Assembly (NCBI RefSeq): GCF_032884065.1
Contig: NC_088863.1
Location: 58,904,628-58,968,627, forward strand
Source of the DNA: Artemia franciscana
Lineage: Eukaryota > Arthropoda > Branchiopoda > Anostraca > Artemiidae
DNA: 64,000 nucleotides
Reading direction: 5' to 3'
Of the stretch, positions 42,522-57,704 are shown piece after piece; the stretch's first letter is position 1, and every line of letters starts with the position of its first letter. Position numbers and translations under genes: made by a program. The notes beneath the pieces were generated by a model. The model had not been told where the DNA came from. It did not search any database and saw nothing but the letters and a program-made list of their open reading frames with translations.

Positions 42522-43500
42522 TTAAGGTCTGGTAACAGTGAGAACAAACACATATTTGGATTGAGAATCTTATAACAAATTTTTCAAAAGCTTATTTTCA
42601 TCAAAAATTAAACTATTTCAAAAGCAACCTATTTATCTTTAATTTCAACTTACCTTTTACCTACTACTACACCTAACTTTGGCAATAATTAAGAAGAACT
42701 TAAGAAAATCATCAAATATTCTGAAAGCTACTTAAACAAAATCTTAAATTCTTATCTCATTCTTAATTTGCCTTAGTTAACCCCCACCCCTCATTAATGG
42801 AACAATATATAACGCAGTTTATATATCATCGTGATATTTTACAAAAGCAGGACTTTTTCATGGTTATGCCAACAATGAGTGCTAATCAAGAAGCGAAAAT
42901 TAAAGATTAAAATATAATTGTCAAATAAATTGGTAAAAATTATAAGGTTAAATTGTGAAATATAATAGTAAAATATCAACTCTATACTGGTTCATTAGGG
43001 AGGGGGCAGGGATAAATTGAAGAAAAGGTGCTTTAGGAATGTCAAAAGTAAGTATTTATGAACATTTTATGCAAGTTTTCCTTCTCTTGGTCCCACCAAT
43101 TAGAATTGTCCTAGTTTTTTTTTTTTTAATATTTCAACTCGAGCTTAAAATTTTATATGCTTTAGCTTTATTTTATTGCCTCACGTGTAATGATTTTTAC
43201 CAAAAGGGTGCTATTTACAATTTTGAATTAAAACGAAACTACTTTTAAATTATTTTAAAATTTACTTCCACCGATAGCCAAACAAAGACCTAGACTGGTC
43301 CAATCTAAGTGATAAATTTTGGTTCCATCAAACAAAACAAACAAAATGAAAACAACAAACAAATCGATGTAAGAACCTGGCTTTCAACCTGATTTAACAA
43401 AAGAGGAAAAAAAGTAAGAAAAAATAGTAAATACAAATATTAGAAAATTTTCAGTTCAGTTCGGCTCAAAGCATATTACTAATTAATCAAATAATAATTC
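42522..43500. repeat. Block X, copy 1
   Basis: It begins AAGGTCTGGTAACAGTGAGA and ends near TTATTTACAATTAATAGTTC. Nearly identical copies are at 49052-49988 and 50445-51328. No gene is in it. The short open frame with FLLLVPPIRIVLVFFFLIFQ is repeated only because the DNA is. Confidence 0.85.
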
Positions 43501-43769
43501 TTATTTACAATTAATAGTTCTATAATTTCGTGAATGCACAATTTTCATTCCCTTTGTTGAAATAGTTTCACGATTTTCCCTGTAAATTCGATTATCGCCT
43601 AATTAGTAAGTCTTCCAAGTCTGCGTCGATGGACTAGCTCTGATATCAGATTTGTGGTAGCAAACTGTAAATCAAGAGCAGCTTTTGTCCAAAACTCTAA
43701 ATATATATATATTTTTGTCCTCATTCCTTAATAATGATTAAATAAAAAAAGACAAGTTTTTTGAAATGA

Positions 43770-45755
43770 ACGTAAGGAGCGACATTAAAACTTAAACCGA
43801 ACAGAAATTACTCAGTATATGAAAGAAGCTTTTCCTCCTTGACGCCCCGCTCTTTACACTAAAGTTTTTATTGTTTTAAAAAGTAGAGTTGCGAGAAAGA
43901 ATCAAACTTTAGCGCAAGGAGCCGGGTGTCGAGGAGGAAAAGCCCCTTTCATATACGGAGTAATTTCTGTTTGTTTTAAGTTTTAATGTCGCTCCATACT
44001 TTCATTTCAAAAAACTTGTTTTTTTTATTTAATTTCCGAAAGTCTTCAAATTAATGCATGTCTGAATTTGGCTCTCCGTACATAAATTACTAAAATAAAA
44101 TTTGCATATTAATTCTTTTTTTGGTTAAATGGCTTTCTCTTAGTTTTGATCAGACGATTTTGAGAAATAAGGGGTGGGGAAGGAGGCCTAGCTGCCCTCC
44201 AATTTTTCGGTTACTTAAAAAGGCAACTAGAACTTTTAATTTTTAACGAGCGTTTTTATTAGTAAAAAATGTACGTAACTTAAGAATTAACTTACGCAAC
44301 AAACTTTTATACTCTTGTATTTTTGATTATATATATGATATATTGTCCCCTCGTTAATACCTCGCTCTTCACCCTAAATCTTAAGTTTTGTCCCAATTCT
44401 TTAAGAACAACCCCTGAATCAGAAAGGCCGTAGAATAAATAGTTGAAATTACTAAAAATAATTTAGCATAAAGAGGGAAGTATGTATCTCCTCCTAAATA
44501 CCTCGCTCTTCATGCTAAAGTATTTTTAGAACCCCTCATATGCGCAATAATCTCTGTTCGTTTTAAGTTTTAATGCTTTTCCTTACTTTCAATTGAAAAA
44601 ACCTTTTCATGTTTATATTTTCATTGTTTTTTTTTTAAATAGTAATGCTAGAAATTCCCGCGACCTTTTCATTGAATTTCTCTTCCCCCTTGAAATATTC
44701 CTCCAACGAAATATCCTCCCATATAGTCCCCTCCCCTGAGTGGGTTGGTGCGCTGGATTCGGGATCCTGTGTCTGAGAGGACGCGGGTTCGAATCCCGGT
44801 GCACCCAATTCTTCAGTTTGGGACGGGGATCAGTGGCGTGATCCTGTAAGCTTAGCCAGAGTCGACCCAGCTCTAAATGGGTACCTGGAGAAATATGGGG
44901 AAGGTAAACAGGAAGGGTGTGCGAAAGCACAGGTTGGCTGGCCCCCAACCCCCCATTGCACTTCCTGGCTGAAGGGCCAAGAAACGGAGATCAGCACCGC
45001 CGGTACGGACTGTAAAGACTAAATGCCGTATCCTTTACCTTTTTTTACCCCTCCCCTGAACCCCACACCCAAACCAAAAACTCCCCCTGAAAACGTCGGT
45101 ACACTTCCCAATAACCATTACTGTATGTAAACATGGTCAAAGTTTGTAACTTGCAGCCCCTCCCCCAGGGTCTGTGTGTGTGTGGGGGGGGTAAGTCATC
45201 CCCAAAGACATAGTTCTTATGATTTTCAACTATGTAGAACAAAATGGCTGTCTCAAAATTTTGATCTTATGACTTTGGGAAAAAATGAGCGTGGGAAGGG
45301 GCCTATTTGCCTTCCAATTTTTTTTCACTTAAAAAGGCACTAGAACTTTTCATTTCCGTAAGAATGAGCCCTCTTGCGACACTCTAAGACCACTTGGTTG
45401 ATACGATGACCCCTGAGGAAAAGAAAAAAACAACAACAAACAAACAAATAAACACGCACCCGTGATTTGTCTTCTGGCAAAAAATATGAAATTCCACATT
45501 TTTTAGATAGGAGCTTGAGATAGGAGACTTTTAGGGGATGTTTCCCCCTTTTTTCCAAAATAGGGCAAATTTTCTCAGGCTCTTAACTTTTGATGACAAA
45601 GACTAAATTCATTGAAACTTATATATTTAGAATCAGCGTGAAAATTCAATTCTTTTGATGTATCTTTTAGCATCAAAATTCCGTTTTTTAGAGTTCCGTT
45701 TACTATTGAGCCGGGTCGCTCCTTACTACAGTTCTTTACCACGAAATGTTTGAAA
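43770..45755. repeat. Repeat R2, near-complete copy with a SINE insertion
   Basis: The head foldback (43770-44000) has arms built on AAGGAGCGACATTAAAAC and GTTTTAATGTCGCTCC. The body is split by the SINE at 44740. The tail CGGGTCGCTCCTTACTACAG is near 45713. Confidence 0.75.
44740..45047 (+). mobile_element. tRNA-derived SINE, complete, 12-bp target duplication
   Basis: The head has an A-box-like GTGGGTTGGTGCGCTGG and a perfect B-box in GGGTTCGAATCCCGG. The middle has AGTCGACCCAGCTCTAAATG and GGGTACCTGGAGAAATATGG, resembling the conserved central domains of invertebrate SINEs. The end is T-rich (CCTTTTTTTA). The flanks CCCCTCCCCTGA are at 44728-44739 and 45048-45059. It was probably mobilised by a LINE; the partner is not identified. 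Confidence 0.88.
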
Positions 45756-46049
45756 AGAAAATAATTCGGTATTTCGGGGCTTCTGACATTATTACTCCTT
45801 TGCGGAAGTTAGGCTCAAAATTGGAAAAGGATTATATTTTTTCTCCGGGCCCCTTCCACCTCTTAGTTCGCTTATTTTCCCGTTAGTTTTTACCTGTTTT
45901 CGCTTTATAGTTGTGTTATCTCTTAGCAGTTCTTTCGTTAGTTGAGTTATGGTTGTGGTATATATGTTTTATCGCTCGTATAGTTGTGTCATTTTCAAAT
46001 TATACTCCATAATAGAGAAGCACCGAACACCCAGCATTGTATATTAAGC

Positions 46050-46855
46050 TCTGAATTTGACGTTTTTTTCTAACGTGACCAGATTCGTCCTGCGCCCTTT
46101 TCATTGAATTTTTTCCCCCATGACATATTTCTCCAAGGAAAGATCCTCCCACATAGCCCCCTCCCTCAACCCTACACCCAAAACCAAAAAAATCCACCTG
46201 AAAACGTCTGTACACTTCCCAATAACCATTATTATATGTAAACACTGGTTGAAGTTTGTAACTTGCAGCCCCTCCCCCAGGGACTGTGGGGGAGTAAGTC
46301 ATCCCCAAATACATAGTTATTATGATTTTCGACTATGCTGAACAAAATGCTGAACAAATTTTGATCCGTTGACTTTGGGAAAAAAATGAGCGTGGGAGGG
46401 GGCCTAGATGCCCTCCAATTTTTTTGGTCTCTTAAAAAGGGCACTAGAACTTTTCATTTCTGTTAGAATGAGCCCTCTTGCGACATTTTAGGACCACTTG
46501 GTCGATACGATGACTCCTGGGAAAAAACACAACCAAAAAACAAATAAACACGCACCCGTGATTGGTCTTCTGGCAAAAAATGCAAAATTCCACATTTTTG
46601 TAGATAGGAGCTTCAAACTTCTACAGTAGGGTTCTCTGATACGCTGAATCTGATGATGTCATTTTCGTTAAGATACTACGACTTTTAAGGGGTGTTTCCC
46701 CCTATTTTCCTAAATAAGGCAAATTTTCTCAGGCTCGTAACTTTTGATGGGTAAGACCAAACCTGATGAAACTTATATATTTAAAATTAGCATTGAAATG
46801 CGATTCTTTTGATGTAGCTATTGATATCAAAATTCAATTCTTTAGAGTTTTGGCT
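46050..46855. repeat. Repeat R2, copy without head
   Basis: Partner of 38855-39690, starting GACGTTTTTTTCTAACGTGA and truncated in the tail at TTTAGAGTTTTGG near 46850, where the next foldback begins. Confidence 0.7.
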
Positions 46856-48365
46856 TTTCCTTCTCAACACCCCGCTCTTTACGCTAAAGTTTGACTCTTT
46901 CTCTTAACTCTACATTTTAAAACAGTAAAAAAAACTTTAGCGTAAAGAGCGGGACGTTGAGAAGGAAAAGCCCCTTTCATATACGGAGTAATTTCTGTTC
47001 GTTTTAAGTTTTAATGTCGCTCCTTACTTTCATTTAAAAAACTTGCTTTTTTATTTAATTTCTGAACGTTTTTGAATCAATGGATGTTTTGATTTTGGCT
47101 CTTCGCAGAGGAATAATTAAAACAAAATTTGTATATTTATTTTTTTTGGCTAAATGGCTTTCTCATAATTTTGATCGAATGGCTTTGAGGAAATAAGAGC
47201 GGTGGAGGAAACCTAGTTGCCCTCCGACTTTCGGTTAATTAAAAGGGCAACTAGAACTTTTAATTTTTTACGAATCTTTTTATAAGTAAAAGACATATGT
47301 AACTTATAAATTAGCTTACGTAAAGAACTTTTGTATTCTTATGTTTTTATTACATATATGAGGGGGTTCACCCCCCTCTTCAGTACCTCGCTCTTTACAC
47401 TAAAGCTTAAATTTTGTCCCAATTCATTAAGAATGACCCCTGAATCACAAAAGCCGCAGAATAAATAGTTGACATTGCTAAAAATACTTTAGCGTAAAGA
47501 GCGAGGTATTAGGAGGAGGTGAGCCCCTCATATGGGTAATAATTTCTGTTTGTTTTAAGTTTTAATGCTGCTGCTTACTTCCAGATGAAAAAAGCTTTTT
47601 CATTGTTTTTTTTTTAAGTAATGCTAGCAAATCCTGCGCTCCCTTCATGGAAAATTTCTTGCCCCATGACAAATTCCTCGATGGAAAGCTCCCCCAGCAT
47701 ATCCCCCTCTTCTCAACCCCTGCCTCCAACCAAAAAATCCTCCTGAAAATGCCTGTACACTTTTCAATAACCATTACTATATGTAAGCACTGGTCAAAGT
47801 TTTGAACTTGTAACCCCTCCCACGGGGACTGTAGGGGAGTAGGTCGTCCCCAAAGACGTAGTTGAATAAAATGGCTATCTCAGAATTTTGATCTGTTGAC
47901 TTTGGGAAAATAATTAGCGTGGGAAGGGGCCTAGTTGCCCTCCAATTTTTTTGGTCACTTAAAAAGGCCACTATAACTTTTCATTTCCGTTAGAATGAGC
48001 CCTCTCGCAACACTCTAGGACAACTGGGACGATACGATCACCCCTGGGAAAAACAACAACAAACAAACAAACAAATAAACACGCATTCGTGATCTGCCTT
48101 CTGGCAAAAAAATATAAAATTCCACATTTTTGTAGATAGGAGCTTGAAACTTCTACAGTACGGTTCTCTGATACGCTGAATCTGATGGTGTGATTTTTGT
48201 TAAGATTCTATGTCTTTTAGGGGGTGTTTTCCCCTATTTTCTAAAATAACGCAAATTTTCTCAGGCTCGTAACTTTTGATGTGTAAGACTAAACTTGATG
48301 AAACTTATATGTTTAAAATCAGCATTAAAATGCGATTCTTTTGATGTAGCTATTGGTACCAAAAT
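46856..48365. repeat. Repeat R2 with foldback, copy
   Basis: Partner of 39700-41110. Palindromes at 46855-46990 and 47385-47520, then the R2 body. Confidence 0.7.
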
Positions 48366-48720
48366 TTGACGTTTTTTCTAAAGTGACCAGATTCGTTTCA
48401 TTGAATTTTTCTTCCCCTATGACATATTTCTCCAAGGAAAGATCCTTCCACATAGCCCCTTCCCCTCAACCCCACCCCCAAAACCAAAAAAATCCCCCTG
48501 AAAACGTCTGAACACTTCCCAATAACCATTATTATATGTAAACACTGGTCGAAGTTTGTAACTTGCAGCCCCTCCCCCAGGGACTGTGGGGGAGTAAATA
48601 AGCATTAAAATGCGATTCCTTTGATGTAGCTATTGATATCAAAATTCAATTTTTTAGAGTTTTGCTTACTATTGAAGCGGATAGCTCCTTACTACAGTTC
48701 GTTACCACGAACTGTTTGAA
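48366..48720. repeat. Repeat R2 fragments, chimeric
   Basis: Two R2 body and tail pieces joined with a deletion at about 48598, ending CGTTACCACGAACTGTTTGA near 48716. Confidence 0.6.
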
Positions 48721-48746
48721 CAGAAAGTGAGATGTCATTTTGTGTA

Positions 48747-48921
48747 TAAATGGGTACCTGGAGAAATATGGGGAAGGTAAACAGGAAGGGTGTGCGAAAG
48801 CACAGGTTGGCTGGCCCCCAACCCCCCATTGCACTTCCTGGCTGAAGGGCCAAGAAACGGAGATCAGCACTGCCGGTACGAACTATAAAGTCTAAATGCC
48901 GCATCATTTACCTTTTTTTTA
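48747..48921 (+). mobile_element. SINE 3' part, duplicate
   Basis: From TAAATGGGTACCTGGAGAAA to the T-rich end, followed by the same CCCCTCCCCTGA flank as the full SINE. It is therefore a copy made by DNA duplication, not a new insertion. Confidence 0.85.
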
Positions 48922-49051
48922 CCCCTCCCCTGAACCCCACACCCAAACCAAAAAATCCCCCTGAAAACGTCGGTACACTTCCCAATAACCATTACTGTAT
49001 GTAAACATTGGATAAATTACTAAAATGAAATATGCACATAGAATCCCCACA

Positions 49052-49988
49052 CATTAAGGTCTGGTAACAGTGAGAACAAACACATATTTGGATTGAGAAT
49101 CTTATAACAAATTTTTCAAAAGCTTATTTTCATCAAAAATTAAACTATTTTTAAAGCAACCTATTTATCTTTAATTTCAACTTGCCTTTTACCTACTACT
49201 ACACCTAACTTTGGCAATAATTAAGAAGAACTTAAGAAAATCATCAAAAATTCTGAAAGCTACTTTAACAAAATCTTAAATTCTTATCTCATTCTTAATT
49301 TGCCTTAGTTAACCCCCACCCCTCATTAATGGAACAATATATAACGTAGTTTATATATCATCGTGATATTTTACAAAAGCAGCACTTTTTCATGGTTATG
49401 CCAACAATGAGTGGTAATCAAGAAGCGAAAATTAAAGATTAAAATATAATTGTCAAATAAATTGGTAAAAATTATAAGGTTAAATTGTGAAATATAATAG
49501 TAAAATATCAACTCTATACTGGTTCATTAGGGAGGGGGCAGGGATAAATTGAAGAAAAGGTGCTTTAGGAATGTCAAAAGTAAGTGTTATGAACATTTTA
49601 CGCAAGTTTTCCTTCTCTTGGTCCCACCAATTAGAATTGTCCTAGTTTTTTTTTTTTTTTTAATATTTCAACTCGAGCTTAAAATTTTATATGCTTTAGC
49701 TTTATTTTATTGCCTCACGTGTAATGATTTTTACCAAAAGGGTGCTATTTACAATTTTGAATTAAAACGAAACTACTTTTAAATTATTTTAAAATTTACT
49801 TCCACCGATAGCCAAACAAAGACCTAGACTGGTCCAATCTAAGTGATAAATTTTGGTTCCATCTTTCCTAAACAAAACAAACAAAAATGAAAACAACAAA
49901 CAAATCGATGTAAGAACCTGGCTTTCAACCTGATTTAACAAAAGAGGAAAAAAAGTAAGAAAAAATAGTAAATACAAATATTAGAAAA
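49052..49988. repeat. Block X, copy 2
   Basis: Preceded by ATAGAATCCCCACACATT, as copy 3 is. Near-identical to 42522-43440. It ends at AATATTAGAAAAT and switches to R2 body. Confidence 0.85.
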
Positions 49989-49991
49989 TAT

Positions 49992-50428
49992 TACCCCTCC
50001 CCTGAACCCCACACCCAAACCAAAAAATCCCCCTGAAAACGTCGGTACACTTCCCAATAACCATTACTGTATGTAAACATTGGTCAAAGTTTGTAACTTG
50101 CAGCCCCTCCCCCAGGGTCTGTGGGGGGGTGGGTTAAGTCATCCCCAAAGACATAGTTCTTATGGTTTTCAACTATGTAGAACAAAATGGCTATCTCAAA
50201 ATTTTGATCTAATGACTTTGGGAAAAATGAGCGTGGGGGGGGCCTAGGTGCCCTCCAATTTTTTTGGTCACTTAAAAAGGGCACTAGAACTTTTCATGTC
50301 AGTTATAATGAGCCCTTTTGCAACACTCTAGGACCACTTGGTCGATACGATGACCTCTGGGAAAAAAAAATTAAATAAATGAACACGCACCCGTGATTTG
50401 TCTTCTGGCAAAAAATATGAAATCCCAC
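49992..50428. repeat. Repeat R2 body fragment
   Basis: From ACCCCTCCCCTGAACCCCAC to ATGAAATCCCACAT, joined to block X copy 3. Confidence 0.7.
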
Positions 50429-50444
50429 ATAGAATCCCCACACA

Positions 50445-51328
50445 TTAAGGTCTGGTAACAGTGAGAACAAACACATATTTGGATTGAGAATCTTATAACA
50501 AATTTTTCAAAAGCTTATTTTCATCAAAAATTAAACTATTTTAAAAGCAACCTATTTATCGTTAATTTCAACTTACCTTTTACCTACTACTACACCTAAC
50601 TTTGGCAATAATAAATAAGAACTTAAGAAAATCATCAAAAATTCTGAAAGCTACTTTAACAAAATCTTAAATACTTATCTCATTCTTAATTTGCCTTAGT
50701 TAACCCCCACCCCTCATTAATGGAACAATATATAACGCAGTTTATATATCATCGTGATATTTTACAAAAGCAGCACTTTTTCATGGTTATGCCAATAATG
50801 AGTGCTAATCAAGAAGCGAAAATTAAAGAGTAAAATATAATTGTCAAATAAATTGGTAAAAATTATAAGGTTAAATTGTGAAATATAATAGTAAAATATC
50901 AAATCTATACTGGTTCATTAGGGAGGGGGCAGGGATAAATTGAAGAAAAGGTGCTTTAGGAATGTCAAAAGTAAGTATTTATGAACATTTTATGCAAGTT
51001 TTCCTTTTCTTGGTCCCACCAATTAGAATTGTCCTAGTTTTTTTTTTAATATTTCAACTCGAGCTTAAAATTTCATATGCTTTAGCTTTATTTTATTGCC
51101 TCATGTGTAATGATTTTTACCAAAAGGGTGCTATTTACAAATTAAAACGAAACTACTTTGAAATTATTTTAAAATTTACTTCCACCGATAGCCAAACAAA
51201 GACCTAGACTGGTCCAATCTAAGAAAAAATAGTAAAATACAAATATTAGAAAATTTTCAGTTCAGTTCGGCTCAAAGCATATTACTAATTAATCAAATAA
51301 TAATTCTTATTTACAATTAATAATTCTC
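50445..51328. repeat. Block X, copy 3
   Basis: As copies 1 and 2, with ~150 bp deleted near 51222 relative to copy 1. It ends near TTTACAATTAATAATTCTC and joins the SINE piece. Confidence 0.85.
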
Positions 51329-51332
51329 TAAT

Positions 51333-51510
51333 GCTCTAAATGGGTACCTGGAGAAATATGGGGAAGGTAAACAGGAAGGGTGTGCGAAAGCACAGGTTGG
51401 CTGGCCCCCAACCCCCCATTGCACTTCCTGGCTGAAGGGCCAAGAAACGGAGATCAGCACCGCCGGTACGGACTGTAAAGACTAAATGCCGTATCCTTTA
51501 CCTTTTTTTA
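51333..51510 (+). mobile_element. SINE 3' part, duplicate
   Basis: From GCTCTAAATGGGTACCTGGA to the T-rich end, with the same right flank. Its left break is within about six bases of that in the copy at 48747. Confidence 0.85.
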
Positions 51511-52260
51511 CCCCTCCCCTGAAACCCACACCCAAACCAAAAAATCCCCCTGAAAACGTCGGTACACTTCCCAATAACCATTACTGTATGTAAACATTGG
51601 TCAAAGTTTGTAACTTGCAGCCCCTCCCCCAGGTTCTGTGGGGGGGGGTAAGTCATCCCCAAATACATAGTTCTTATGGTTTTCAACTATGTAGAACAAA
51701 ATGACTATCTCAAAATTTTGATCTAATGACTTTGGGTAAAAATGAGCGTGGGAGGGGGCCTATTTGCCCTCCAATTTTTTTGGTCACTTAAAAAGGGCAC
51801 TAGAACTATTCATTTCAGTTATAATGAGCCCTCTTGCAACACTCTAGGACCACTTGGTCGATACGATGACCTCTGGGGAAAAAAAAATTAAATAAACGAA
51901 CACGCACCCTTGATTTGTCTTCTGGCAAAAAATATGAAATCCCACATTTTTGTAGATTGGACCTTGGAATTTTTTCTATAGGGTTCGCTGATACGCTGAA
52001 TGCGATGGTGTGATTTTCGTTAAGATTCTATGACTTTTAGGGGGTGTTCCCTCTATTTTCCAAAATAAGGCAAATTTTCTCAGGCTCGTAGCTTTTGATG
52101 GCAAAGACTAAACTTGATGAAATTTATATATTTAAAGTCTGCAAAAAATCCAATTCTTTTGATATATCTTTTAGCATCGAAATGAACTGTTTGATTCTTG
52201 ATTATTTTTCATGAAATTTTAAGACTTTACCATAAAGAGCGAGGTTTGAGGAAGGGGCAG
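51511..52260. repeat. Repeat R2 body fragment
   Basis: R2 body from CCCCTCCCCTGAAACCC to CATAAAGAGCGAGGTTTGAG. It matches 41,800-42,250, and the likeness continues weakly to about 52440. Confidence 0.7.
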
Positions 52261-52440
52261 AACCTCTCCTAAACGGAATTTTTTCTATTAATTTTAGGCT
52301 TTAATATTACTTCTTAATTTGCTAGTGGAAAATTGGCTTTTTATTTTTATTATATTTTTGTTTAGTTTCTAAGACTCCGAATTGGTCATACATAAATTTT
52401 TGCAAACGAAGGAAAATACGACAGACATCCTCTAGGAAAT

Positions 52441-53400
52441 CTTGCCTGACCATTTGCTTTAACCTTTTCTGACCTTTGTCTTTTCTGCTTCATACTTTTC
52501 CTCTATCCTGACGAATGACTTCTTAAATATAATCTGGATAAGAATATTTTAATTATTCTTTGTTCTCTATTCTTTTACTATTTTCTTGTGTGAATGTATT
52601 TTTTCATTTTTTACCATATAATTAGTTATTGTTGTTACAAACCTTTAAATGATAAACAAATTAATGAATATTATCTTTCCCAGAATGTTCGGTAATGAAA
52701 TAATAATAAGGTCAACACAAAGACCAATTTTCGATAACGCACCATCAACGTATTAACGTCAAGACAGCAAAATAACACACAAAAAAAAATTCATAATAGA
52801 AAACTGAATGCAGTCATTTACAAAAAAAAAGTCTTTGGCTTAACATAAAAACTTCTCAAATATTTTAACTTGTATCCCTTTGATTCTTCTTATATTTTTT
52901 GTATATCCGTTTGTTTTAAATTAAATGACGATTTTTTTGGCAAAAAATAACAATTTAGCGTACTGCTTAGTTTTTTATCTTCTTATTTGACTGTTTTGAA
53001 ACACTAATGCATAATTTCAATAGAATTCAAGGCTCTGGGGTAATGGATATCTGGCATGAGTATCCGAGCTCTGGGGTATGGGGAATCTGAACTCAGGTCC
53101 CGCATTGCAAAGCAAAGATTAATACACTTTATTACTAGACTGGTTTTCTAACTAAACTTTTAAGAAATAGAAAAAACAAACAATCAATCAAAACGAGTAC
53201 AGTAGTAACATTTACGATAACTTTTAAATGTTATATTGATAGATGTTTAAAAGTGTTTGTAAAGAGAAAGAGTGAATTTTTTTGAATATGATAAAAATTT
53301 ATTAAACAAAAATTAAACAATACGCAATTTAATCATTTGACAATAGCCATTTAAGAAGATACAAAGCTCTGCGGAAGAACTACTACAACAGTCAATATCA
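52441..53400. other. No gene seen
   Basis: AT-rich DNA outside the duplications. The two words AGCTCTGGGG and GGCTCTGGGG near 53030 and 53068 are the only repetition noticed. No coding stretch. Confidence 0.5.
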
Positions 53401-53457
53401 TACATGCAAAAAAAGAGAGAGAGAGAAGAAGCGAGAAAGAAAGGGGGAGAGAAAGGG

Positions 53458-53462
<5 letters not shown>

Positions 53463-53510
<48 letters not shown>
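53463..53510. repeat. (TA)n microsatellite
   Basis: TA dinucleotides up to a - strand Helitron CTAG end. Confidence 0.9.
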
Positions 53511-53512
<2 letters not shown>

Positions 53513-53513
<1 letters not shown>

Positions 53514-53535
53514 TAGCTGTTGGGTTGGCGCTTCG

Positions 53536-53537
<2 letters not shown>
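53513..53537 (-). mobile_element. Helitron 3' stub Q
   Basis: CTAGCTGTTGGGTTGGCGCT and a few more bases: CTAG plus half of the terminal hairpin. TA DNA follows, then Helitron F. A 25-bp relic. Confidence 0.65.
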
Positions 53538-56189
<2,652 letters not shown>

Positions 56190-56367
56190 CTATATATATA
56201 AAAATAAGTTGTCTGTCTGTGGATCTGTGGATCAGGTGACGTCATGTTTCTGTGTCGGCTGACGTCATGAAATTAGTTGTCGTCATTTTTGTTATGACGA
56301 TGCTTAGTATATTGTAAAACACATTAATTTGGTTAATAATATACCATTTAAAACACCAAAATGAACA

Positions 56368-56443
56368 TGCTGGAGTAGTCACTCGGTGAGAGAGGGTGTC
56401 AGAACGGAGAATGAAGGTCCCAGGTTCAAATCCTGGTTAGGCT
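56368..56443 (+). other. tRNA-like segment in Helitron G
   Basis: As in P: GGAGTAGTCACTCGGTGAGA and CCAGGTTCAAATCCTGG. Confidence 0.5.
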
Positions 56444-56902
56444 AAAAAAGGTAAAAAACTAAAAACTAAAAAAAAAACTGAAAAAACTAAAAAAAGGCAA
56501 AAACTACAAAAAAAAATAAAAACTAATAAAAAAATTAAAAAAGCCAAAAAACTAAAAAAACTAAAGAAACTAAAAAAGGAAAAAAACTTAAAAAACGAAA
56601 AACTAAAAAAAAACTAAAAAAAGGAAAAAACTGAAAAATAGAAGAGAAAAAGAAAACTAATAAAATTAAAAATAAAAATAAAAAAAAATAAAAAAGATAA
56701 AAACTAAAAAAAAATTAAAAAGAAAAAACGGGACACCGGGACACAAGGAATATAAATGAAGCCCGGGACGCTCAAAGAGAAATCACAGACTGGGACACCG
56801 GGACACAAATGACGACCGGGACACAGGGAATATAAATGACGACCGGTACACGCCGGGGTGCACAGGGGGATATATAAATGACGATGGCGACTCAGGGAAT
56901 GG

Positions 56903-57097
56903 TTGATTAGCAATCACCATCAACAAAGCTCAAGGGCAATCATTAGAATCATGAGGTATAGATCTGAATACGGATTGTTTTCCCATGGACCATTATATGT
57001 TGCATGTTCAAGAGTCGGTAAACCTGACAATCTATTTATATGCACAGACAATGGGACAACAAAGAATGTTGTATATTCGCAAGTTTTACGTAGTTAA
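56903..57097 (+). pseudogene. Helitron helicase C-terminal remnant (G)
   Basis: The shifted frame reads [20 protein letters not shown] then [18 protein letters not shown] and stop. TDNGTTKN is closer to intact family members than the KDNGTAKN of the A, B, F and M copies. Confidence 0.8.
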
Positions 57098-57098
57098 A

Positions 57099-57319
<221 letters not shown>

Positions 57320-57628
57320 CTATCTATTTTCACAGGTGGGACATAGGGACACAACTACAATGGCGCGTAACGACTTACGCGCGCGGGGGGGCTTGGGGGG
57401 GGGGGCGCGAAGTACCCCCACCAACTAGGTGTTATCTATCTATCTATCTTCTATATATATAAAAATAAGTTGTCTGTCTGTGGATCTGTGGATCAGGTGA
57501 CGTCATGTTTCTGTGTCGGCTGACGTCATGAAATTAGTTGTCGTCATTTTTGTTATGACGATGCTTAGTATATTGTAAAACACATTAATTTGGTTAATAA
57601 TATACCATTTAAAACACCATAATGAACA

Positions 57629-57704
57629 TGCTGGAGTAGTCACTCGGTGAGAGAGGGTGTCAGAACGGAGAATGAAGGTCCCAGGTTCAAATCCTGGTTA
57701 GGCT
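57629..57704 (+). other. tRNA-like segment in Helitron H
   Basis: Almost identical to the segments in G and P. Confidence 0.5.

Larger units (their letters stand above)
43740..48600. other. Segmental duplication, copy 2
   Basis: Partner of 37060-41400. It carries the SINE at 44740-45047, absent from the partner near 37800, so the duplication is older than the SINE. Confidence 0.8.

Noticed and set aside
43039-43248. Possible small membrane protein (FLLLVPPIRIVLVFFFLIFQ)
   Set aside because: Present in all three copies of block X, but its poly-T tract changes length between copies and shifts the frame; no sign of coding selection.
53030-53110. Short repeated words (CTCTGGGGTA) suggesting a tandem repeat
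   Set aside because: Only two short imperfect occurrences; too little to call.
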